The translations under genes were made by a program, and so were the position numbers. From Galeopsis tetrahit (Eukaryota > Streptophyta > Magnoliopsida > Lamiales > Lamiaceae), in the NCBI GenBank assembly GCA_963675135.1, contig OY776133.1, forward strand, positions 39,401,494-39,465,493: 64,000 nt of DNA. The letters are read 5' to 3'. The notes under the pieces were generated by a model, which did no database searches, had not been told where the DNA came from, and saw only the letters and a list, made by a program, of their open reading frames with translations. Below, piece after piece: positions 56,123 to 64,000 of this stretch. Within the stretch, counting starts at the first letter, position 1. The number at the start of each line of letters is the position of its first letter.

Positions 56123-56497
56123 ATGGCACCAAAACTCCTCTACATTTCCATTTTCTCCCTCCTCATTCTACTTATTTCCTCAAATCCCTCCGCCGCTGCT
56201 GAAATCGACCACGGCGACGGCAACCTCATGAACGAAACCGTGAACTGGCGATTCGAAAGCCGCTCCGATCTCGAATCTGGAATCATCGAAGAAGAAGAAG
56301 GCGACCGTAGATCACTGTACTGGTACGCACCGCCGCAGAAACGGTACTACATTTCATACGGGGCGCTCTCTGCGAATCGGATCCCGTGCCCGGCCCGATC
56401 CGGCAGATCGTACTATACACATAACTGTTACAGAGCCCATGGGCCCGTCCACCCCTACTCCAGAGGCTGCTCTGCTATTACTCGCTGTAGGAGATGA
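56123..56497 (+). CDS. RALF34: RALF34-like rapid alkalinisation factor precursor
   Basis: A secreted cysteine-rich peptide hormone. RALF34 of Arabidopsis is a ligand of the receptor kinase THESEUS1 and acts in lateral root initiation. 124 residues, one exon. Residues 1-26 are a hydrophobic signal peptide (LLYISIFSLLILLISS). A propeptide (27-61) is acidic. RRSL at 62-65 is the site-1-protease cleavage motif. The mature part has YISYGAL at 76-82 (receptor binding), then SANRIPCPARSGRSYYTHNC, and HPYSRGCSAITRCRR at the end. The four cysteines are 89, 102, 116 and 122, giving two disulfides. SANR-PCP-RSGRSYYTHNC is specific to RALF34 and separates it from RALF1/22/23/33. The start at 56123 (TTCCATGGCA) has a good context and gives the normal length. 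An in-frame ATG at 55994 would add 43 residues and displace the signal peptide; I prefer 56123. No lesion: it looks functional. Confidence 0.95.
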   Translation: MAPKLLYISIFSLLILLISSNPSAAAEIDHGDGNLMNETVNWRFESRSDLESGIIEEEEGDRRSLYWYAPPQKRYYISYGALSANRIPCPARSGRSYYTHNCYRAHGPVHPYSRGCSAITRCRR

Positions 56498-57445
56498 ATG
56501 CACTCCTTTCCAACTCAACTCTACCACTTTACTCTTCCCTTCTTTTTTTTCACTTTTTACTATCAAAAGTTTTTACACAGATCTACCTTTTTGTTTATGG
56601 ATCATATTAATTTACTTGGAATCTTGAATGTTAAATTACTGCTTTCTTTGATTGGGCTGAAATTTTGTAGATCTGAGAGGATTTATGTATGTCTTTTATT
56701 TAATTATTTTTGTAACTGTATATGTCTCTTTTTTTAAATCCTTCCAAGGTTTATACATTGTGTGTTGTGATTTTAGAATCATGTGAGTAACTCTTTCAAA
56801 ATGATGCAATATTAGTTTTGTATTGACCTTTTTTATTAAAATTGCATAATTTTTAAAGTTAAAAGACTTAATTGATTCATATAGAATAATATTACCAAAA
56901 CCAAATCGGAGTAGATTCCGGCTCAATTTTACAATTGGCTCAATACTAAGGAAAAGTGATTGTTTAGGTAAAGAGTGAAAGATGGAGGAGAAAAATAAGT
57001 AGAAATAAAGTATTGGTTGAGGGTAATATTTTTTTTTTTTGAAAATGAGAATTATAAAATTGAACATATTTTGTAGATATTTGTCGAGCTCAAAGATTTA
57101 TGGGGATACATACATGGATGATGGCGATGGAGATTCAGCCGGTGGCTGGAGGTTTTGAAAGTTTTTGGGTGACATTTCAATTTTGAAGCTCCATAACTTA
57201 TTTCAATATATTGATGATTGAGATGTATCATATTCAAAATAACCACATTCTATAACATTGGGTATGATACGTATTAAAAATTATAATAGAGTGGAACACG
57301 AAAAATGGAACGGAGAAATCAAACCAAAAAACAACTACTCCCTTCGTCTTGTGATGATTTACACCCCACACCTTGATTAGTTCACTTAAAAATATATATA
57401 TAGTGGGGGTGTGACTTAAAAAAAAAAAAAGAAGAATTTAGTGGG
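56498..57445. other. RALF34 3' flank
   Basis: The T-rich first 250 bases are the likely 3' UTR. I see no firm AATAAA site. A CTCCCTTCGTCTTG MITE-like start at about 57339 lies just before the hAT element. No other gene. Confidence 0.5.
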
Positions 57446-57453
57446 GATACGAG

Positions 57454-58078
57454 TTGGGGTGGGCATTCGGTCGGTTCGATTTTGACTTTTTTTCAATCGA
57501 AGCGAAATAACCGAAGTTTTAAAAAAATGAACCGAACCGAATTACAATTCGGTTGGTTCGGTTCAAACTGAATTTCTTCAACCTCAACTGAAAAAGATTT
57601 TTTTTGCGAAACCAATCTTGAGCACAAATGAGACATTGCACTATTTTAGGACTTAATGAACTCCTAAATGCATCAAGCACTCATCCTGTTGTGCTAAAGA
57701 CAGATTCGGAAGCTACCGTTGAGATGAGAACAACAGAAATATTTCATTTCAAAATAGAATGTTGAACCTTCTTCATTTAGTTTCTTCAGTTTTGGCAGAA
57801 ATGGGGAAGAAATGACTAAAATAAATGTTTAATTGTTTACGGTTAGATTAGATCTAGGGTTTTATTTATATATATTTATTTATTAATTATATTTATTTTT
57901 ATTTATAATTCGGTCGGTTCGATTTATTCGGTTTTTGGAAAATATAAATCGAACCAAACCGAAAAAACCAAATTTTTAAAAAATTTCAACCGAACAACCG
58001 AATAAACCGAACCAAATAAACCGAAAATCGTCGGTTCGGTTTGGTTTTTCGGTTTTCTCGGTTTTTTGCCCACCCCTA
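57454..58078. mobile_element. Short hAT element, AACCGAA-rich
   Basis: Ends TTGGGGTGGGCA and TGCCCACCCCTA are inverted repeats. The 8-bp duplication GATACGAG lies at 57446-57453 and 58079-58086. 625 bp. ACCGAAC and GGTTCGGTT words crowd both subterminal parts in inverted orientation. The middle (about 57640-57760) has no recognised coding sequence. Confidence 0.9.
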
Positions 58079-58086
58079 GATACGAG

Positions 58087-58668
58087 GTCAAATAAATTAG
58101 AGATGTTTGAAGTGATTTTAAGTAAAAATGAGATTTAGTGAGGTCTTGAGATAAATGTGAGCCCAAAATGTATAATAAATTTGAAAATAAAATAATATTA
58201 TGAAAATATTATTTTTGTGAGTTATTTTTATAATTAATAAGAAAATGTGCAAGTAATTAGGGTACAAAAGCGGGATACTGCAAAACATATGGACCTAAAT
58301 GTAATTAGCATAATATGCAAAATTTGCGGACTCAATAAAAAGAAAAAGGGAAAAAAATCCTTAACTTTCCCTTTATATGAAATTCCTCCCCCAAATTATT
58401 TCTATTTCATAATTTAGCCGCATTAACTACTTTTGACTTTGAGTGTGCAAATTTCGGTAGGAAAAACCGATTGTGCCCGAAACCAAGGATAAATAGGTAA
58501 TTTCAGATTTTATTTTTATTCCATAATTTGATTCATTTTCCCCTCAAGCTAACGCCGGAGTTCCAAATCGCCGTCGAGACGCCGACCAAGTTGCCCCTCT
58601 TCACTCGTCAACATCTTTCACTCCTCCAGTCTCAGGTATTTTCGTCATCATAAAATTTGATATTTCCA
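58087..58668. other. Noncoding, with a possible 5' UTR exon
   Basis: 58545-58635 is GC-richer and ends CTCAG|GTATTT, a plant-like donor, as if it were a noncoding first exon of a gene. The LINE at 58669 would then sit in its first intron. No start codon with an open frame follows. Confidence 0.3.
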
Positions 58669-59911
58669 TTTTTTTTTTTTTTTGAAGCGGCAAAATTTTA
58701 TTAATGGGTATTTTTAGGGAAAACAGATACAAGTTACAGTATAAAAGACAATCACACACCACTAACAGACCTCTAACAGTTTAACCCAAACACAACATCG
58801 GTTCTCTATTCCACTCTTCAAAAGAAGCCCAATGTTGAATCGATTTGTGTGCCTTGAACCATCTCAATGTAGTAAGTTTAATATTATCCACAATCCTCTC
58901 GTTGTTGGTTTGCTCCCCTTTAAACGTAGCTTTATTCCTGTTGAGCCAAATGTTCCATATAGTTCCGTGTCATAAGCTATCCTAAACGCATACCTTGCTT
59001 TTGTCCATCCTCTCCTTGTGCTTCTTGAAGTGGGGGCAATCTTGAAAGGCCTTGTATAACAGGTTTGCCGAACCAGTCGTAAATCCTCCCTCACACCCGA
59101 TTGGAAAGTGGGCATGAGAAGAAGAGGTGATCAGTATCTTCTGGATCGGTGCTGCAGAATTTGCAATTAAGAGAGAAATGCTCATTATATGCCCCTCTTT
59201 TCCTGAGATTAATAAGCGTATGAATCTTGTCTTGGAGAAGTCTCCAAGAGAACGTCGTCACTTTGCTGGGAACCCCCTTCGTTCAATTGCCTCCAAGCTC
59301 GTCCAAATCCGGACTGTCCAAGGAAAGATCCTCCTGCAGAATTGAGTAAGTAGATTTAACCGAGTACTTTCCATCCTTCTCGCAACTCCAGACCCAGTAG
59401 ACGTCCTCCTCCACAGAGTGCTTAATGTACCTGTCAATGATATTGCATATATCGCAAACCACAAAGTTTCCCTATCCAGAAGTCTTCTATTCCATTTCCA
59501 CTCCAGACTCTTGATACCATTAGACCACCTAACTCTATCCGACACCAAACAATGTTTCTCAGACTCAATCCTATAAAATCTAGGAAATAAGTTCTTCAAC
59601 TTTTCTCCCCCGACCCAATTATCCTCCCAAAATTTAGTAGAATTGCCATTACACACGTCCAAGGTTATATTATCATTAAACTACTCACTCGCCCCGACAC
59701 ATTTGACTATGCTAGCCCACCAATTAGACCAGTTCTTATGACACTTACCCGACTTCTTATAGAATTCGACACACTCCCGAAAAGACCCATACTTAGACAC
59801 TTGTATCTCGCTCCAAAGATGATCCCCTTTCCTAAGACACCTACTCCCCCATTTTCCCAGTAAAGCAAGATTGAATAGATTAAGATTTTTAACCCCAAGC
59901 CCTCCCTTGTG
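58669..59911 (-). mobile_element. LINE 3' half, cut by a CACTA element
   Basis: The T-run at 58669-58683 is the complement of the poly-A tail. On the minus strand, from the CACTA junction: HKGGLGVKNLNLFNLALLGK W (59914-59681), then KFWEDNWVGG and LKNLFPRFYRI (about 59640-59560), then the zinc-finger-type RT tail with CKFCSTDPEDTDHLFFSC near 59150. This is the C-terminal region of an L1-type ORF2, with frame changes. The RT domain itself lies beyond the CACTA insertion or is lost. Confidence 0.85.
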
Positions 59912-59939
59912 CACTACAAAAAAAAGGCGTTTTAGAGAC

Positions 59940-60370
59940 GGAGTTACCGACGGATTTTCCGTCGGCCGCCGAGGTTACCGACGGATTTTCCGTCGGCCGC
60001 CGAGGTTACCGACGGAATTACCGACGGAAAGTCGACCGTCCCCTTTCTTGGCGTCAGCTTTTTTTGCCGACGGATTTTTGAATTCCGTCAGTATTTCCGA
60101 CGGAAATACCGAGGGAAAATGGCCGTCATCTTTTTCCAACGGAATGTCCGTCGGTATTCCGGACAACCCGTTTAACAAACCGGGTCAACATTCCGTCGGT
60201 AATTCCGTCGGAAAAAATGAATTAAAATAATTATAAAAGAAATTAGAATGAATTAAAATATTTATAAAAGAAATTAAATGCCGTCGGAAACCCGATTGAA
60301 TTAAATTGATTTCGAAATTCACTTATCGACGGAATATCCGTCGGCATTATACCGACGGAATATCCGTCAC
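59940..60370. repeat. CACTA subterminal repeats
   Basis: About 20 copies of CCGACGGA or its complement, irregularly spaced. Confidence 0.9.
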
Positions 60371-61177
60371 TAAAACAAAATATTAATAAAAAAATATGGG
60401 TGGCCGGGGAGGCCCCGACCAGAATTTTATTTTCCGACCAAAATTACATTTTCCGACCAGAATAACAGTGGAAAATATTATGGTAAGAAAAAGTGCCATA
60501 TTAGAGGTTGGGAATGTGAAGAAATTTCGTAAAAAATGTCATTATGTAAAAAGTGTCAAAATTAAAATATTATGTAATGAAACAATAATATTACATGAAA
60601 TATTAATTGACATTGTTTTTATTACATATCCTCATGCTTCAAAAAGTATTCTTCAATTCATCCACCTACACCAGTAGTACAATCACATTGATAAAATTAA
60701 ACCAATTTCTTTAATATATTATAATCAAATCAAATTAATACTAGTAATTAATTAGTAGCTTACTTGATCATTATTATCATCATCTAGTACTTCCAGAAAC
60801 TGACGGTGGCTTCGTCTTCTTCCAGTCTCCGGCGAAGGGCAGCGACTTCGTCTACTTCAAGGAAACAACCAAAAAATTAAAAAAAAAAATCGATCTTGAA
60901 GTTCAAATTTTTTCAATCTAAACTCAAAATCACTTACGTCGGAGTCGGAGTCGGCCCACTTATTCAAACGCCGGAGAAGCAAGAATGGAGACGATTGTAG
61001 AAGAAGGAGACGGTTGTGGCTGAACGGCGTCGACGAGGCAGTGGAAGCGGAAGGTCGTCCGGAGGAGCACATTGGGCGGCGGCCATGCTTCACGGTGGAG
61101 AGAAATCAGCGCGGGAGAGACTGAAATAGAGAGAGAAGAGTGAAAGAAAACCCTAGGTTGAGGTTTTATATAAGGGC
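60371..61177. other. CACTA interior without clear gene
   Basis: AT-rich, then GC-richer at 60800-61100. A minus-strand open frame there (60857-61093; MKHGRRPMCSSGRPSASTAS) has no known domain. It may be the first exon of a second element gene or captured DNA. Confidence 0.35.
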
Positions 61178-61325
61178 TTATATTCCGTCGGCATGTACAA
61201 ATACCGACGGATATTCCGTCGGTATTTTTCAAAAAGTGAATTTCGACGGACATATATAAATACCGACGGATAATCCGTCGGTATTTTTTAAAAAGTAAAT
61301 TCCGACGGAAAGTTAATTCCGTCAG
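61178..61325. repeat. Internal array of CACTA subterminal words
   Basis: ATACCGACGGATATTCCGTCGG-type units, about 8 words in 150 bp, followed by a T-run at about 61338. Confidence 0.9.
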
Positions 61326-61551
61326 CATTTTGGCAGTTTTTTTTTTTAATTAATTCAATTTTTTCTATATACTAGACCTACTAAATTACCAAAATATTTT
61401 TTAAAAAAATCACAAAATTCATTTCTTCCCCATATATATATTGGTTGTGACTTATATTTATAGTAAATTTAATTTTTATAATTTGTACCTAAATGATAAA
61501 TAATTAATTAACTTTTATAAAATAAGAAATAAATACATTACATTAATTGAA

Positions 61552-62352
61552 TTAATTTTCATCTTCATCGTCTTCATCTTCCTCTTCGTCCTTATCCTCC
61601 TCCTCCTCATCATCATCTTCCTCATCCTCCTCCTCATCTTCTTCATTCTCCTCTTCATCCTCATCTTCATTCTCCTCTTCATCCTCATCTTCATTCTCCT
61701 CTTCATCCTCTTCTTCATCCCCCTCCTCTTCACCTTCAATTTCGATTAATTGGGGATTTGCAGCCGTCAAGGGTACAGAAAGATTGAAATCTCCCGTAAA
61801 GACTTCAGTTGGAGTCTCTATTTGTTCTGTTTGAAATGGAGATTCATCTTCAGTATTTTTGTCCTTTTTAGGGACTTCTACCATTGACCTTGCCTTTACT
61901 TTGCAAACAGCGTGCCATTCATAACCACGTGGAGCTCCCGGATATGTGCAGTAGTATACTTGAGATACTTGATGGGCAAATACAAATGGATCATCCCCAA
62001 CATACGTCCTTTTCGAACTAACATCAACGAGCTTGTACTCCGGGTGAATTCTTGTTCCTAGATTGCCTGAATCAAACCAATGACACTTGAACAACACTAC
62101 AGTCTTTGCTGGATATCCTGGATATTCTACTTCGACGACTTCCCGTAACACCCCAAAGTAATCACTTGCATCTGCATTGTAATTCGCACTGCTAACGCAG
62201 ACGCCACTGTTGGTAGTTGCCTTTGTCGATGCATACCCAGACGTATGAAATCTGTAGCCCTTCACAATATAACCGTTGTAAGTCTTTACACGACGTAGTG
62301 GTCCCTTGCTGAGATCTCGTAAGAATCGACTGTCTAGAGCGTTATCCCGTCC
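61552..62352 (-). CDS. CACTA transposase gene, last exon (DUF4216 plus acidic tail)
   Basis: The exon begins after an acceptor AG at about 62353 and reads DNALDSRFLRDLSKGPLRRV then KTYNGYIVKGYRFHTSGYAS. This is the start of DUF4216, a domain at the C-terminal side of CACTA TNP2-type proteins. The domain continues with VVLFKCHWFDSGNLG, HPEYKLVDV, and DPFVFAHQVSQVYYCTYP. A final tail of about 60 residues is almost only Glu and Asp, coded by GAA, GAG and GAT repeats at 61555-61735. Intact within this exon. The acidic tail overlaps minus-strand frames of Met/Arg/Lys type that are artefacts. Confidence 0.88.
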   Translation of the reverse strand, partial: GRDNALDSRFLRDLSKGPLRRVKTYNGYIVKGYRFHTSGYASTKATTNSGVCVSSANYNADASDYFGVLREVVEVEYPGYPAKTVVLFKCHWFDSGNLGTRIHPEYKLVDVSSKRTYVGDDPFVFAHQVSQVYYCTYPGAPRGYEWHAVCKVKARSMVEVPKKDKNTEDESPFQTEQIETPTEVFTGDFNLSVPLTAANPQLIEIEGEEEGDEEEDEEENEDEDEEENEDEDEEENEEDEEEDEEDDDEEEEDKDEEEDEDDEDEN

Positions 62353-62641
62353 CTATACTGCTCAATTTAAAATTAATTAAAATAAATATTAATTTATTTA
62401 CGTAAAACATAATTAATTAAATGGTACTCACATAACGTTCGAACCATCGGGAAAATTCACGTTGAATACGAGCATCTATATATGCATCTGAGATGTTTGG
62501 TTATGCTCGTCGTACTTCTTGAGTGTACATCCTAATTCACAACATTCAAAAACTTGGTTAATATTAAATGACATAAATGAAGTGGTATTTAAATAGACGA
62601 TTTATATATGAAATACTTACTCAATGTATGGCTGAACTTCA

Positions 62642-63782
62642 TCACAATTCAATAACACATTCCGCCTCCGAGTTCGTCTCCCAATATCGTTCAGTGGGTT
62701 TTCCTATTGGCCGTCCCTTAGACTTGAATATGTAGAGCATTCCATCGACCTCTTCACTGATATCGTCAGCGGATGTACCACCGAAGTTACGTGGAGCACT
62801 TCTTAACTTTGTGTTGACGTGGTCTTCAAAGTAATAAGAACAAAACATGCCAACCTCTTCATTCAAATAAGCATTCACAATCGATGCTTCAACGTTTGCC
62901 TTTTGTTTAGCATTGCGTTTCAAGTTGTGGAGATACCTGATATACACACACACACACATATATATATATAAAACTTATAAGAATGCATGTGTAATTGTAA
63001 TGAAATAAAAAAAGTAAGATTTTACCTTTCAAATGGGTACATCCACCTGTATTGCACCGGACCACAAATTCTCGCTTCATACGCTAAGTGAACGGGTAAG
63101 TGTTCCATCGAGTTAAAGAAGCTAGGTGGAAAAATTTGTTCCAACTTACACAAAATCACTGGAATGTCTTCATCTAAACGAATCATATCATCGATCGTGA
63201 TCGTTGTAGCCGTTAAATCTCTAAAAAATAGACTTAATTCAGTGATAGCCCTCCACACATTGAGAGGAAGAAGTTCTCGGAACGCAATCGGTATCAAGCG
63301 TTGCATAAATACATGACAATCATGACTCTTCATCCTTGCAACCTTACCCGTTGTTGTGTCTACGCATCGACTCAAGTTCGACACGTAGCCGTCCGGAAAG
63401 TTCAACTCCTTTATCCACCTACACAATCTTTGTTTTTGTGGCTTATCCAGTGTGTAGCTAGCCTTTGGAAATTTACCTGTACGCTCATCCTTTTTCAACT
63501 CTGGACGGCGACAAAGAGTGTCCAAATCCTCCCGAGACTTTGGAGTGTCTTTCGTCTTGCCTTCGGTGTTCATGATTGTGTGGAACACATTGTCAAACAC
63601 ATTCTTTTCAATATGCATCACATCCAAATTGTGTCATATCAATAGTGAACTCCAGTATGGTAAGTCCCAAAAAATACTCCTTTTGTTCCAACCACCCTCA
63701 ATTCCTCTGTTGTGTTCCGCTGCATTTTCCTCAGTACTTTTTTTCAACCCCGTCCACTGAATCTCATATAACAACCTACGTC
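62642..63782 (-). pseudogene. CACTA TNP2-type transposase, DUF4218 exons, one nonsense codon
   Basis: The exon starts after CTCTCCGTACAG (about 63783-63794) with RRLLYEIQWTGLKKSTEEN, NAAEHNRGIEGGWNKR and LPYWSSLLI. A TGA at 63634-63636 interrupts what should be the ..RHNLDVMHIEKNV motif. After it the frame is open to 63022: LNLPDGY-type DUF4218 sequence with KSHDCHVFMQRLIPIAFREL and HLPVHLAYEARICGPVQYRW, MYPFER. After a short intron (about 62940-63022) the domain ends with YLHNLKRNAKQKANVEASIV and FCSYYFEDHV (62642-62940). TNP2 binds and cuts the element ends. The nonsense codon makes this copy inactive unless it is a variant site. Confidence 0.88.
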
Positions 63783-63810
63783 CTGTACGGAGAGTAAATT
63801 ATAAGTGACA

Positions 63811-64000
63811 CTAAAAGCAATAGATAAATATACGTTTAATACTCATTAAATAAATGTATAAAATACCATCTCGAAGTGGAGGTCGATTGTTTGTGACTGC
63901 TCTGTTCTTTACGAAGTTCTTCTTATTTCTTCGAAACGGGTGACCTTGAGGTAAGAACCTACGGTGATTATCGAACCATGAAACTTTTCTACTCACCGGG
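63811..64000 (-). pseudogene. CACTA transposase, upstream exon, cut by window edge
   Basis: The minus-strand frame SRKVSWFDNHRRFLPQGHPF then RRNKKNFVKNRAV matches the Transposase_21 (TNP2) domain of CACTA elements. The exon ends at about 63869 (RDG|GTATTT donor) and joins the next exon at about 63782 across an intron of about 87 bp. The catalytic part lies outside the window. Confidence 0.85.

Larger units (their letters stand above)
59912..64000 (-). mobile_element. CACTA (CMC/EnSpm) element, left part in window
   Basis: Begins CACTACAAAAAAAAGGCG at 59912, inside a LINE. CCGACGGA and TCCGTCGG words fill 59940-60370 in both orientations (subterminal array). The transposase gene lies on the minus strand from 61552 to beyond the window end, so this is the 3' side of the element. 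The other end is outside the window. A second array of the same words at about 61178-61325 is discussed in the findings. Confidence 0.92.

Noticed and set aside
61515..61739. Met/Arg/Lys-repeat protein on the minus strand
   Set aside because: Another frame of the GAA/GAT codons of the acidic tail.
1..64000. CRISPR arrays, bacterial operons, riboswitches, a defence island
   Set aside because: No evenly spaced repeats with unique spacers and no bacterial genes; the window is plant nuclear DNA.

Overview
The window is nuclear DNA of a flowering plant, most likely a eudicot. It is AT-rich and intron-bearing, and it carries L1-type LINEs, Ty3 and Ty1/copia LTR retrotransposons, hAT, CACTA, MULE and Stowaway DNA transposons, a Helitron, a tRNA-derived SINE, and plant-specific gene families (RALF, type I MADS, RopGAP, GRF zinc finger). 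Nothing is bacterial: there are no operons, ribosome binding sites or CRISPR arrays. I see one gene that looks intact and functional, a RALF34-type peptide precursor at 56123-56497. Nearly everything else is mobile DNA, often nested, or decayed gene copies.

Layout. 0-5.4 kb: LINE 3' end, hAT terminus, SINE, a Stowaway MITE with a demonstrable empty site, a broken AGL62-like MADS-box gene (minus strand) and a copia LTR. 6.28-7.85 kb: a small complete LTR element with unusual TA...TA ends and an internal array of about 77-bp repeats. 8.7-12.4 kb: intron-bearing fragments of two unrelated genes (POP4/RPP29-like and RopGAP). 12.6-18.0 kb: an almost full-length L1-type LINE (DUF4283/CCHC ORF1; endonuclease/RT ORF2) with a few disabling lesions. 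18.6-20.0 kb: a second copy of the MADS segment joined to a CACTA remnant. 20.47-23.49 kb: a solo LTR split by a MULE that holds GC-rich and TTCGAAC repeats. 24.9-28.9 kb: an unidentified coding remnant, an LTR-like piece, a CACTA end and a GRF zinc-finger pseudogene.

29.25-36.73 kb: a Ty3-type element with TSD AACAT and a tRNA-Asp primer site. It encodes only gag and protease, and its 5' LTR has lost the TATA region. 37-39.3 kb: an F-box-associated-like remnant and a copia LTR. 39.44-41.97 kb: a Helitron with TC start, hairpin and CTAG end. 42-43.6 kb: a patchwork copy of pieces from the first 3.4 kb. 43.6-47.4 kb: a copia 5' LTR plus gag without pol. 49.0-49.25 kb: a long foldback repeat. 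50-53.75 kb: two hAT elements with exact 8-bp target duplications, one nested in a MITE. 56.1 kb: RALF34. 57.45-58.08 kb: a short hAT. 58.67-59.91 kb: a LINE 3' half cut by a CACTA element that starts at 59912 and runs off the window with its transposase gene on the minus strand.

The genes do not form a pathway. The biology here is the layering of transposons and the gene pieces caught between them. The clearest out-of-the-ordinary items are the gag-protease-only Ty3 element with a promoterless 5' LTR and GC-rich palindromes, the TA...TA short LTR element, the MULE inside a solo LTR, the two-gene fragment region and the patchwork duplication. All calls come from reading sequence and recalling families; no searches were run.
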